Part shown: positions 34,767-47,289 of the stretch, in pieces | How positions within the stretch are numbered: the first letter of the stretch is position 1 | How the letters are laid out: each line of letters begins with the position of its first letter | NCBI GenBank assembly: GCA_018398765.1 | Contig: JAHBMJ010003907.1 | Span: 66,996-130,995, forward strand | Source: Chromera velia | Taxonomy: Eukaryota; Sar; Chromeraceae | DNA length: 64,000 nt | Direction: 5' to 3' | Made by a program: the position numbers and the translations under genes | Notes under the pieces: model-generated | Databases searched by the model: none | The model's input: the letters and a program-made list of their open reading frames with translations, nothing else | What the model was told of the DNA's origin: nothing

Positions 34767-35381
34767 CGTGCTCTTTTGCTGAGTATGTGAGAAGATTGAA
34801 GGGGTTCCTCTCGAAGCCTGCCTTCGAGGGATTGATATGAGTCAGTCCTGAGGAGTGCGCGATCGAAACTACAGTCTCAACAACAGTTGACTCAGACTGC
34901 GTACACGTACGTATGAATGAGTGCTGTGAAACTTCGATCCTATCCGATCACGTCGCGTGCACTCATCACCAGTACCACGGACGCTTCAAAACCAACAGCA
35001 ACGTGCAAGGGGGAAGATGTGTGCAAATATTGTTACATATGATGATTGCATGAGGGACCAAATGGGACCAATTATATTAATAATGCGTTCGTATCTCATG
35101 ATGCAGTCATGCCATAGTCATGCCCTGCATGCCTGATCGAGCATGCATGCATGTTCGCATGCACGCTGAGCGCCCCGCGGGAGCTATGCATGTCGGCATA
35201 GGCACTTATTGCACGACCGACCGTCTCCTCCATGTCTCCTCCAATTAACTTAGATGGCCACCTATAGCTCACAACATAGGGCCACAGTACCACTCAAAGT
35301 CACTCTGTGACTGACCAGGTGTTGGCTTGAATGCACGTAAGAAACGAAAGGGTATCCGAAAGGGGAATAGAGGCTGGAACG
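34767..35381. promoter_or_regulatory. Divergent intergenic region (channel gene / TPR pseudogene)
   Basis: These 615 bases lie between two head-to-head starts. They contain an AT-rich patch near 35030-35090 and a GCAT run near 35142-35162. No ORF with protein character is present. Confidence 0.4.
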
Positions 35382-36651
35382 ATGTGGGGTGATCTCAAAA
35401 AAGAAGCCACCGTCCTGTACAAAGACGGGAAGTACTCTGAAGCTGCAGATATCTACAGGAGAGCACTGCAGTGTGATGGCATCCCGGATTCGGAAGCCGC
35501 GAAGATTCACACCAACATATCGCAGACTGTAGTCAAGCAGGGGAGGTGGGAAGATGTGTTGACTGAGGCAGAAGAAGCTTTGAGGAAAGACGGGAACTGG
35601 TGGAAAGGGCATTCATTCAAGGCCCGTGCCCTGCAGATGCAGCGTAACTTCAAAGATGCGGGATTCGCTCTGATTCAAGGGGTCATCGCGTGCGGTGGCC
35701 TCGCTGATTTGCTTCAAGACCCTTGTCTCCTCTCTGACTTTTCCCTTGATCTCACGTCAACCTCTGCTGAGCAGTGGCGTCTCCTGTGCCCCTTCACAGT
35801 GTTGACAACCGTCGCACTTTGCGCTCGAATGGCTTTTCAAGCGGCGCTAGCCCCCTCCCGCGAGACGTTGAAGTGCATATTGTGGGGTGCAGGCAGCCAT
35901 CGGAGGGCGAGGGAACGTGGGGGGTGGTGGGGGAAGCCCTGAAGAGGGTTGAGGGGCTTTCGGTTCTTGTCGCTTCCGTGGAGCTCGTCTTCGTCTCCGG
36001 TCTCCAGAATGGCAAGTGGAGAATGACGCGCGTGCCAACCGGCGGCCCAGGAGTGACCACCCGCCTTGTGGAAAAGCCGTACGAAGCGGCTCTGGGGGAC
36101 GGAACCCTTTCTCTAGTCCCTGGGTGGGTAACGGTCTGATGGACCAGATTCTCGATGCTGGCGTGCCCCTTCTGGTGACAGGGTACTGTCTCGACGGTTT
36201 GAAAGGATACGATGCCCATACCGTATCCTTCATTCTTTGTGATTTGCTCGGAGGGCGTTGCCTGCACCCTCTGATCGAGAACCCCTTTCGGAGCATCCAC
36301 GAAGGTGCCGACAGGCCGGGCCTGTGGGCGAACGCATTTTTCTTTGCAGTCGAGGGGCGTGAAGACTCTGAGACTGCAAAAGCGTCCGAGAGAACAAAGG
36401 AGGAGTACGTTTCTATGAGGCGACGTGTTCTTGCTCGGGCTCTGCGCGCTGAGGCTCAGTTTGAGGGCCCACAGAACCCTCACTGACAGGAATCGATGCT
36501 TCACATGAGAATGATGGAGGTGGTCGCCAAAAGGTTGGAAGATGGGATCGAACCCATCACGGAAGACACTACATTCGGGGAGGTGCGTGAGAGGTATGTG
36601 ACAGAGAAGGGACAGGAGGAACTTTTCAGTGAGGCGTGTCCTGTTCAGTGA
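35382..36651 (+). pseudogene. Decayed TPR / Mss51-C-terminal-like gene
   Basis: The frame starts MWGDLKKEATVLYKDGKYSE and holds about three TPR helical pairs (residues 1-110), then PFTVLTTVALCARM. Coding character then moves to a second frame near 35851 (DVEVHIVGC ... LVASVELVFVSG) and to a third near 36100 (NPFSSPWVGNGLMDQIL ... VPLLVTGYCLDG). Each shift is the direction produced by one lost base. The third frame has an in-frame TGA at 36484, beyond which it stays open to 36651 with plausible sequence (KRLEDGIEPITEDTTFGEV). HIVGC, then a NP-type strand, then PLLVTGY recall the C-terminal region of Mss51-like MYND/TPR proteins; that is recognition by eye. The first shift falls at a C5 run, so a consensus error is possible there, but three lesions favour a pseudogene. 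Unrecognised introns are the other explanation. Confidence 0.55.
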
Positions 36652-38670
36652 GGCCTAGATCGGCTGATTGAGTTGCGACGTCTTTGTCCGTGTTTCTGTC
36701 TAAAAATTCCAGAGATTAAATACAATAAGATACAATGATTAAATAGAGTGATTTATTCTAAGTAAATAACTAGGTAAATAAAATAAAATTAAAATAATAT
36801 TTTTAAAAAATATATTTTTTTAAAAAATGATTGCATCATATTGATTCATTTTGATTAATTGATATAGGTTCCACACTTAGCGTACTAGGCCTTCCCGCTG
36901 GATGAATTCAGTATATGACTGTGAGACTGTTTCTAGTCGTAGGACCGTTTTTGGATGAAAGAAAATTTTTGTCAGATTTCTTTCGATTTCTATTAGATTT
37001 CTTTAATATTTTTATTAAATTTCTATGCATGATTATATTATTTCTTAGTTAGTGTGACGTATGTGCTAGCCCCGCCTCGCTCCGCCTCTTTGCATCGACC
37101 GTGAATCCGTGATTAAGCCGGCCTGTATGTGCGTCTTTCCCTAGGTCTTTCCGGGGCCATGATTGAAGTCAGCGCGCACGTTGTTGCATCGCGTTTGGAC
37201 GTATAAATTAACAGTCACGTTTTTGTTGTATGAAAGAGTATAGAATCAAACTGACAGACACATGCAGATCTCTTCTAAGTGAGCGAGGGACTAGGCGAGG
37301 GAATAATAACGAATGTCTAGCTTGACAGACCTTCCTGTCTGAATCTGTGAATCGACAAGTAGACTAGCAAGTAGACACGTTACACTTAGTCTAGGACACT
37401 TATTGAAAGACAGTAAAACAGAGCCAAAGTTAGACTTATTGAAAAACACTTAATAATAAAAATAGGGATATATTAAAAGTATATATGCTACCCCCCCCCA
37501 CAAATCTTTCTTTTCGTCTACGATAGTCTGCGGATGGCGTAACTAAAGAACTAGTTTAAAAAAAAGGCAAAACGTACTTTTCTGACAGCTTATTTTAGTT
37601 TAATTATATTTTAATTATTTATTTTTATGAGAATATACTAGAGAATGTATGATGTATCAGAGACTGGGATGGGGTGACATTGGGGTCCTTTTTGCTACAC
37701 AAAATTGTCATAAATTAAGATAACATATAGAGGTGAGCATAAAAGGAGCCTAACGAAGCAAGCCAAATAGGAGACAGGGAGTTCACAGCAATACGAGGAA
37801 GAATTCTGGAAAGGGAAAGACAAAAAGTGTCGTTAGAAGAGAGAGTGTGTAAGTTCTGCAGAGGATGGATGGAGACATGATGGAGGCAGAAGTGTAAGAA
37901 GACGGGGTGCATGCATGTTGTGACAGAGTATTCCGTCTTTGATAAAGAGAGAGCCAAAATGCTCAGAAAACTGAAGGAGAGCTGGAATGAAAAGAAAAAA
38001 GACAGAACAAGAGAAGCAATACCATGTAGGAAAAAGAAAAACAGTAGACAAGAAGAAAAAATTCAGGACACACACGCTCTCTTTGCATTCCTGCTGAACG
38101 AAGGACATGCGCAGCGGTGGATAAGTTTTTGGGGAAGGCAACATTCAGGAGACGAGCATTTGAGGAAAGTCCGGGAAGGTATGAAACAGACAGCCCATTA
38201 GAAGAGATGGTGTTAGCGCAGAGGCATGAAAGCATCATGAAGAGGAAACTCAGGAAAGGAGAGGGGGGGGAAAGAAGAAAGGAATACAAAATACTAGACA
38301 AAAGAATACTTAAGAATACTGGATCGAATGGTGGAAGCAAGAAGAATTTGAAGACAGAGAACTAAATAGGGAAGGAGAAAAGTGAAGGAAAAAATTGAAA
38401 AGGCGTGCACAGAAAGCAGAAATGTCCTGGCATCGTTTGCAATTGGTAGCAATTGGATCGCCGATCTTTGGATTCAGCTCTAGCAATCACTAAAGCAATC
38501 AGCTTCCAACTGAAAGCATGCAAACATTACAAAGTGAACAAAGAATATTGGCCGTTGACGGTCTGGAGGAAACCCCGATCAAGCACACCGCGGAGTGCGG
38601 CTATGAATGCGGTCTGAAGCCTCAGCAATGGCCCAATGGGGCGCACCTTTACCGTTCGCAGCGGTTCACG
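36652..38670. other. AT-rich island with retrotransposon remnants
   Basis: Composition drops to strongly AT-rich with no intact gene. A GC-richer block near 36880-36910 resembles, in inverse, the block before the CAAT tail at 23395-23425. A decayed reverse-transcriptase C-terminus lies at 37780-38380. Confidence 0.55.
37780..38380 (+). mobile_element. Decayed non-LTR retrotransposon 3' end
   Basis: One frame reads ERVCKFCRGWMET, stop, then CMHVVTEYSVFDKERAKM, followed by a Lys-rich tail. The pattern Cys-x2-Cys ... Glu-Thr ... Cys/His ... Tyr/Phe ... Glu-Arg is that found after the reverse transcriptase of many LINE elements. The in-frame stop and lack of an upstream RT show it is dead. The assignment rests on this motif only. 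Confidence 0.5.
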
Positions 38671-38902
38671 ACCTCCCTGAACCTAACTACCACTTAAAAG
38701 TTGAAGCCGCATTTTTGAATAAGCTTGAAAATCTGCGCCGCAGGTGCTAATCGTCTATGATGTCTTCAAAGCTGAAGCCGTATATCTGGGCGATGTTTTG
38801 ATCGTTTGCGCCGCAGGCGTGGATGGTCTCTTGAAAAAAGATACTACATATACAGATTATCTTGATTAATTTTTCTTAAGTGGTACTTAGGTTTAGGGAG
38901 GT
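38671..38902. mobile_element. 232-bp MITE, copy 2 (inverted relative to copy 1)
   Basis: It begins ACCTCCCTGAACCTAA and ends GGTTTAGGGAGGT. Its reverse complement matches the element at 22771-23002 along the whole length (I estimate about 80% identity) with the same total length. I see no clear target-site duplication. Confidence 0.88.
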
Positions 38903-40591
38903 TCGGTTTGCAGAGGCTAGCAGAGGCAACTTCTGGTAGAACGGTGACAGTGCTTTACCTAAGGCACCAATTAAATCACTATCACTATCAGCAATAGGAG
39001 GTGGCGTAACAACTGTAGTTATAGCTAGAGCTATAGTAGCATATAGAAGGGATTCTGAAGGGTGCGTAGCCACTAGGTTAAAAACGGTGGTTTTAGTACA
39101 GCTTTACAGTCATGGCTAAGCTCCTACGCATGCATTTATAAAAAATGTAACGGTGCAAGTCGAGGCCCGGCAGTGGACCGCGGGGTGACCCGAAACATAA
39201 ATCCTATCCTATCCTAAAACATTTTTTAATTTGAGAAGTAAAATCTAGGGAAAAATCTTTTCACAGACTTTTATAATTGAATTGAATTGAGGTAACAGTT
39301 TAGTGAATTTTCATGCACCACACTGGCACAAGTTCATATACCAATTCCACCGTAGCTGTAGCATCGCATACAAATTAACATAGAAATGCAGCTGTAGCAG
39401 GCAAAACAAATCACGCCGCAATCGATCGAGGCTATCATCGAGCTGCTTGCATGACCAGTTGCATGGCCTTCCTTGCTTCCTGGCCTCTTTCACTATAGTT
39501 TTCGAACCCTGCCCCCATCAAAAATTCTTCGATGTCCTCTCACTCCGTCGACCTCATTTGCGATCAGCCTGCTCATAGTGCATGACTGCACGTGAAAGTG
39601 CTCTCTATACACATGAAGGACACAGGCAGGCAGGCACGAATCTTCTCTCTTCTCCGCCCGCCACGCCCGCCCGTCCCTCGATAGAATTTAAAGAACGAAG
39701 GAGAGATTTATTGACCAAATGATCATCGAGAGAGAAATAGTATGCACAGACAGACAGACAGGCAGGCAGGTAGAATGTATAAATATGTTTCTTTCTTTGT
39801 TTGTTTCGTTCTTTCTTTCCTCCTTCAATTTCACGGACATCACAGCAGACAAAAAAGAGAGACATGCAGAACCAAGAGAACAGAATGCCCTGCACGGTCC
39901 CCCAGACAATTTAACGTGGACAGACAGACAAACACTGTCAGACAGAGGGGAAATCTAAATTGACGCAAAGTTGAGGGACGATCAAAGTCTAAGCTGGTCC
40001 TGTCTTATTCGTTTGTTCAGGGAGGGTTTGTCGTACGTACTTTTGCATGGCTGTCGCACCATAAAATTGATGGATGGATTCATTGATCCCTTTATTGCTC
40101 CAAGGAAGCACACACAGGCATGGTCATTCAGTCATTTTTTCTTTTCGCTGCATGCATGTTTACAATGAACATTCAAAAAATCAGACACCCAATAAACATT
40201 CAGCAGGAACGCACAAATCCCCCTTCCTTGCTTGCCCGCATGACGCACGTGAATGAATGAATGAAACAGCTGCTGCTTAATTGCAGTCAAGTTGAGAGAG
40301 AAAGAAAGAAAGAAAGGAAGAAAGAAAGAAAGAAAGAAAGAACGAAAGAAAGAACATGTAGTCGAAATCAGATCAAAGAAAAAAAGACACGAAGGCATGC
40401 GATCGATCTTTCGGTCATGGCCGGCCATCTACCGGTGTGTCCTTCTGACGATCAACAACGCAAGCAAAAGTGGCTCCACCGAAGGAACCAGTGCTCCCTC
40501 CCTGAAATAAATTCACTCCTTCCTTCCGAGACTCGCCTACCTTTTGGCAGTCGTCCCTCGATCCCTTTCACTCTTGATATTACCCCCCCCC
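38903..40591. other. Intergenic DNA, no gene seen
   Basis: The stretch contains a TCCTA tandem tail at 39207-39222 after a GC-rich block, resembling the 3' end of a non-LTR retrotransposon, and a GAAA array (40297-40356). I find no coding exon. Confidence 0.5.
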
Positions 40592-40621
40592 NNNNNNNNN
40601 NNNNNNNNNNNNNNNNNNNNN
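40592..40621. other. Assembly gap (30 N) beside poly-C
   Basis: The N block follows a C run (40583-40591), as at the larger gap. Confidence 0.98.
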
Positions 40622-40960
40622 CCTGCGCCGCGAAATCGTTGAACATCTTACTGCTCTAGCTCCCCGATTCCCCCCCCCCAGCGCCACATTTAATGCAAAG
40701 AGCAGGAAGGAAATCATGCAACTAAAAGTGGAAGGAAGGAAGGAAGGAAGGAAGAAAGGTAAGGAAAGCAAGAAAGACAAAAAAAAAGAAACGAAGCCGA
40801 TCCGCTTTCGACCCATACATCGGCTTTTTCTTTCGATCAGCCGTTAATTGCCTCTCTTTTCTAGTCTTTCTTCAGTAGATCACGCATTCATTCTTCATCT
40901 TCAAAAGTCAAAGGAAAGAAGGACTAAATGACTGAAGTAAAATTGTACAAATAATTTAAA

Positions 40961-43900
40961 TCAGTCTGTCTGTCCTCGCTCCCCTTGGTGCTGCTGCTGC
41001 TGCTGCTGTGCGACATGGTCCAACAGATGGCCAAGGAGGTCCAAGACCGCCCTCCCCCTATTGGCCCCCGAATGCCCCCCTTCCTGCTGCTGCTGCAAGG
41101 CTCCCATTCCCAATGCCTCCCCCGTGGCTACAGAGGCACAAGAAGACATGATGCCGCTGCCATGGGGTTGGGTGTGAGTGGGAGAGGGAGACGAGGCCGG
41201 AGCTTGCTGCTGAGACTGCTGCTGCAGAGAAGAGAGCACGGCAGCCACCAAGCCCTCTGACCCCTCCCTCAGCGTCACCCCTCCTCCTCCTGAGTGCAGG
41301 CCCGCACTGCCCTCGGAAGAGGAAACACCAGGGGGGGGTGAACCCAAAGCGCACCCACGCAATAGCAGCCGGGTGGCAGCATCTTGTGCGTGGGTTCCTG
41401 CCGCCGTATGACTGGGAGAAGGCATGACGACACCGTTGCTGTTGCTGTTAGGAGGACGACATTCCCTTTCTCGAGGCAGGGGGTGAGATTGACTGGGAGC
41501 AGAGGGAGCGAAAAGGGGGGAGAGGGAAGAAGAGGGTGAATGCGAGGAAGAAGCCGAAGAATGATCCGAAGGTCCTCCGCGGAAGGACGACGGGTGGGGA
41601 TTGTTGTTGTTTTTTAGTGTGACAAGCAGCTGCGCCATCGCAAGTGCGGAGTTTCGCTCCCTCTCTAGGTCTGCGTTTGAGGGAGAGGGAAGAAGAGGAG
41701 GGGAGGTTGAACGAGACGGACTCGATGGGCTTCCTCCTCCGCCTCCGCCGGCTCCCTTCTCGTGTGAGTGCCCCCCCGCCCCCGCTGGGCTGCATGGGGT
41801 GGTGTTGGTCCTCCTCCTCGTACTGCTGTGGAGAATATTTCGGAGAAGCTCAACGGCTTGAACGAGTTCCTGCTGCCGTCGAAGAATTGCCTCTGCCTCT
41901 GCTTGAGCCGGGGCTCCTGCAAGAAGATGCTGGTGCGGCCCCTGTGGGGTCGTCATTGGATGGGGGGATGAGGAGAGGTTTTGGTGAACAGCTTGAAAAG
42001 GGGGGGGCGAATGAGCGGGCGGGAAAAATTGGGTAGACGACGTGTTTGAATAATTCGGGTTGTTGGTGAATTTGGCAGCCTCCATTTCTTCCTCTATGCG
42101 GCTGCCTGTTTCTGTTTGTTGGAAATGGTGCATATGAGAGGGTAAATTCATCACCGGTTTGGAGGAGGGAGACGCCTGCTGCTGCTGCTGTTGTGATATT
42201 TGGTGGTGGAGGTCTTGGATGTTGGGGGGGAAAAGGGGAAGGGAAGGGGACTGCAGAAAGTGTCGGGGTTGGGGACTCCGAGTCAAGTTGGCAGAAGCAG
42301 TTCTTTCCCCCGCTTGAATTTCCTGCAGCTGGGGTGACAGTCTGTCTCTGTCTCTGTCTCTATCGGATGGAGAGGATGGACATCCCCCGAGATGAGGGTG
42401 AGTGGTTGTGATTTTTCTGGGTGAGGTCTGAAGAGGACCCTCAGATTCGAATACGTGTCCTCGACCTTGTCTGTGCACGCTGGCAGTGGGAGTCATCGTG
42501 GTCAGGCCGCAGGTTGATGAGGAAGACGAATCTTCATCTGACTGCTGGGACTGGGATGGTACGCAGCCTGCGAGGAGGCGGGGGGATCGTGTGGGTTGTT
42601 TGTCGACTGCTGGTGGGTAGAGAAAGGGGAAAGGGGGGTGGCATGAAGAGGGAGAGGGAGAAAGCGAGTCTGAGGCTGTCTGAATTTGACTTGGATTTGC
42701 TCCAAGTATGTCTAGTCTCTGTTGCTGCTGTTGCAGAGACACCGCGACCCTCTGACGATCTCCGGTGGATGCGGTGGTGTCGCTCTCTGCTGCTGCTGCT
42801 GCTGCTGCTGCGTGGGGGGACAAACAGAGACCGGGAGGAGAAGGAGACACTAATCCCCCCAAGGCACCCAGTGCCCGTTTCTCCTTGAGGGGGGAACTCA
42901 TTGCTGCCACAGGGTGTACCCCCTTCCCGGGATCATCTTGATGGTGAGTTGAAAGCAGATTCAATTGCATTTTCTGTTTCTGATTGCTCCCCCCCTCCCG
43001 CTTTTGAGTTGGCATTTTCATCTCCTGGTGAACCAACGAAGTAGCAAGTGGCGGCGGGGCAAGGAGCCCGGCGTCCCCTGCAGCCCCATGCATCGGCGTG
43101 GCGCCGGCTGAGTGGTCACGGAAGATCCCCCCCGCTGCAGCAGGGCTGTCCCCGGTCTCTAAAGCTGCTGCGTTGAGTTTCGCCCCTCCATACTTGTTGT
43201 TCAGATTGCCTGCTGACGGTAAAACGACTTGAGGTTGAAGAAGCATCGGAGGGGCATGGGAAATGCCGGGGGGCAGATGAAGTGAAAGTCCCCCCCCTCC
43301 TCCCTCCTCCCCATCTGCTCCAACCCCGCCAGAGGCTGCTACCAGGTTACTGCCCGCAGAGACAACAGAAACCGCTTGCACGTTCCTGTAGGCAAGGTGG
43401 GTCAAGTTCTTTGGTGGTGAGAGGCGCGATGCCGATGCCGAGTCTGTGTGCTGAGAACGGGGTGATGACGGGGGTTCAGACCACTCGGCGGAAAGAAAAG
43501 AACCATCACCCCCAACTGCCCCCCTTCCACCACCCCCCGCACCGAGAACCCGCGCCATAGGGCCACCCTTCCGTGAACCATGCTGCTGTTGCTGCTCCGG
43601 AAGTCCTTCAAAAACCCCGCCGCCAGCCGGAAGACTGAGGGCCGAAAAAACTGCTCCTACTGAGGGAATGGAATCAATAGGCGCAGGGGGCTGTGGGAGG
43701 GTTTTGTTGGTGTGAATGTGTACGGGTGCCCTCGGCTCTCCTCCCGTCATGCCAAAATCATCAAATACCGGGGGGGGGGTGGAAGCGGGGCGTACAATTG
43801 ACAGAGGCAGACCCGGAGGCTTCTCTCCCCCCCCCATCTCCCACCGCGGTCTTCCTGCGTTTCCATCAACGATCATGCCGGCAGTGCGGTCCGGAGACGG

Positions 43901-46521
43901 CAGGGGGAGGTGTGAGGGAGGCGGGTGGAAAAAGTCGGATGACAACGCACTCGGATCGGAGTATTGGCGGGGGGGGGCGTTAACCGTTTCTGTGTGAAAG
44001 GAATTCGGCGGGTTGTTTGGGTCTCTGACAGGAAACCCAAAAGAGTGCTGACGGGGTGACGAGGACTCAGAAGCGCTGAAGTGCGCGTGTCCGTTGGATT
44101 CTCTTTGTTGCGGCAACAGGTGTGGGGGGTAGGATTGGTGGGGGGAAGATGTCGAGTGCGCGTGGGGGGCCAAGGAGGGAAAGGGGGAACTGGCGGAGGG
44201 ACCTCCTGCAGATTGTTGCTGCGTCTCGGAAGGGACGGGAAGAGGAGGAAACTGCCCAGGTCTCCCCCTTTCTCCGGGGGGGGGGTTGTGTTCTTCTTCG
44301 TGGGGGGCCCCTCCCATTCCCCTAGGAAGCAGCAGCCTGGAGCCTCCGATTCTCTCTTCCCCTTCCAAATTCCCCCCCCGGTTCTCATTCCGCATCTGCA
44401 CCCCCCCCTGCGCTTGTCCTAAATGACTGACTCCTCCCCCCAGTTGCTGCTGCTGCAACTGCTGTGCAAACCTCTGTAACAAGTGGGCTGCAGCACTCGA
44501 GATCCCCTCATGCTGTGCCCCTGGCTGCTGCTGCTGCTGCTGCTGCAGTTGTTGCGAACCCCCTCCTCCTCCACCGAAGCCTGTCAGAGAAATCCCCTGC
44601 TGCCCATGTTGCTGTGGTGGCTGTTGCTGAGCCTGTCCCTCTCCCCCTCGACCTCCCCCCATCATCGTCCCCCCTGAGGCTCCCCCATGCGGACCCCCTC
44701 CAGGCACCCCCCTCGCTCCCGATGCTGCTGCAGAAGAAGACCCCGAACTGGAAAGGGGGTCGGGTTTTTGCCACGCAAAAACGGTCATGATCGGAATGTG
44801 GTCCGACGGCCGCACGGGCGTCGGCAGAGCATAGTGGAGCATATAGGACCCAACAGCTTCCTGCAGGAAGGAAGGCAGGCACGAGAGATTTGAAAAGAAG
44901 AGAAAACGGACGATGCTTCAATAGGCTTGAAAGCAATACCGAGAGAAGAGTTCTTCAATACACACCTGTCAATGCTCAAAAACAGCTCTTACGACCCAGC
45001 AGCCACTTGCGGCCTCTTTGCGAGGCCGAAAATGACCTGCCTGCCTGCCTGACTGCCTGCCTAGTGTTCGACTCCCACCCACACCTTCCCTCTGGCCGCC
45101 TGCCTTCGTCGTTCTGTGCTCCGATGTATGTCATCGTTTCTCTCTCACAGTACAAACACACCACCTTCCCCCCCCTCCTTACCACCAAAAACCCAAACAA
45201 AACCCACTCAATTTCCTCAAAGACTCCCTGACTGACTGACCCGATACAGTCGTTCCTCTCCGACCGCTTCCAACAAAGCCAGAACGGAAAGCTGCAGAGA
45301 GACAGACAGACACGCAGAAAGACAATCAATCAATTCAAAAAAGAGAGCTAGAAGGAGAGAGAGGAGTCCATTTCCCGGAAGGAGGACAGCCAGCTGCTAG
45401 GAGAATTAACAGACGGAGGCTCGATCGATCGATCGATGCTTTCTCTCTCATCACCTTCTTTTGTATGCAAAGGTCATACCCAAACAAAAGGAAGCATCCC
45501 ATGAATGGAAGGAAGGGGGGGGCGGGAAGAAAGGAAGAAAGGAGAGAGGCGTAAGAAAGAAAAAGGGAGGGACGGACGGACACAGGAGCCATGCACAGAA
45601 GAACAAAGAGACCCCCCCACGCAACCCCCTACCCACCCACCCCCAACCAACCGTGTCTTCTCCAAACCAGAGATAATCGAGGCACCCCACAAACGTCCCT
45701 GTATAGTTTGTGAAATGGGTTGTCACCTGTTCAGCAAACTGCCCCTGGTCATTCCAGTTATCCACGCTATTCGAAACAGACGCGCCCCCCGATCCAGGTC
45801 CCTGCCCTCTGTTAAGTCCCCCCCCTCCCCCCCTCCCTCCAAGCCCATGCAAGGCGGCAGCCAGGCCTCGAGCCTCCTCGACCCCACCTCCAGTTGACTG
45901 AGGCTGAACGGACGCACTCCCCCCCGAGCCCCCCCCTCCTGGCTGCGGCTGGTGATGAGAGGTCCCTGTCTGCTGTTGGTAAAAAAATCCAGCCTGGCTC
46001 ATCTCACCAGCATACCGGAGACTCTGCACAGTTGAGTATGCGGACACGGGCAAAAAGCAAGAAATGAATGAATGAATGAATTAATGAATGAAAGAGCAAG
46101 TAGGGAGGTGAAAGGCTGAATGCAGCAAGACAAGAGCGTCGACACAAAGAAGGCGAACACTTCTCACAGATCGCTAGATGCATGCAGTCAGTCAGGTATC
46201 CATCGAATCAGGATGCATGGTAGAATGGAATGACACACGGTCCAGCTTTCCTTCCGAGTCCGGAGAGAGAAAGGGAGAGAGGACATTAATGCAAGCGGGC
46301 GAGGAGGCAGACCACAAGACGGGGGCGCGCAGAACGAGCGCAAAAAAGGAAAGGAAGACGAGGAGAGGAGAGCAGAGGAGAGGGGAGGTCTGGCTGCTGA
46401 CCACTTTGTATGCGCTCTTGAGAGGCAGCCCGTGACCAAAAGCCCGGTTCCTCAGGGACCTCTGCGAGACGGAGAGAGAGACGGGGGGATGGGGGGGGTG
46501 GAGGACAGGGAAGGGCTCATC

Positions 46522-46557
<36 letters not shown>

Positions 46558-47232
46558 CCTGTCAGCATGTTTGTTCATGAGGAGGGGAGAAGGTCAAAAA
46601 AAGGGGGGGGGGGCATGGAGCGAGGAGGTTGAGTGTGCGGTATGGGTCATGAACTGCACTCACTGCGCACGAGACGTGAAGGGATGAAGAAAGACAGGAT
46701 CATTCATTCATGCTTCTCCCTCCCTTTCCTTAAGTATTTATCCCCTTTTCTTTTCCGATCACTCCGAGACCCCTTTCTCTTCTCCCTCTCCTAACCTCGT
46801 CCATGCACACATCCCGAAATGAGAGACAAAAGTTTTGCTTTCTCTTCTCTTCTCCAATTCTCCTGATAGAGATCCGATCATCGCGGTCCGGTGACTTTTT
46901 TCTTTTGCAGTCCATGGCTAGTGCCTCCTTCCAGATAGAAAAGAAAAAAAAAGAAGCAGTCTTTTCTTTCTTGTCTCTCATCCGAAAACTTCTCCTGCCT
47001 TGCTCAAAAAGAGAGAAGAGAAAACGAGACCCGACGAAAGCGGAGAAAAAGAAACAAACAAGAAGGACAGAAAGAAAGAGACGAGCCACTTTTCCTCCCT
47101 GCCTCCTTGACGGCTGCATGGCTGACCTGAAGAAAGCTGACGAGGTGGAGAGTTGTGGCCGGCATGTCGGGTGTGATCTGCATTCATTTTCTCACACAAG
47201 AATTAAAGCAAACAGACAGATAAGACAGACAG

Positions 47233-47289
<57 letters not shown>

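Noticed and set aside
36545-36565. tRNA T-arm-like GGGATCGAACCC
   Set aside because: It lies inside a plausible reading frame of the Mss51-like pseudogene and lacks the other tRNA arms.
39150-39225. tRNA-like segment (GGTGCAAGTCGAGGCCCGGC)
   Set aside because: No acceptor stem or anticodon arm could be folded by eye; the following TCCTA repeats fit a retrotransposon tail better.
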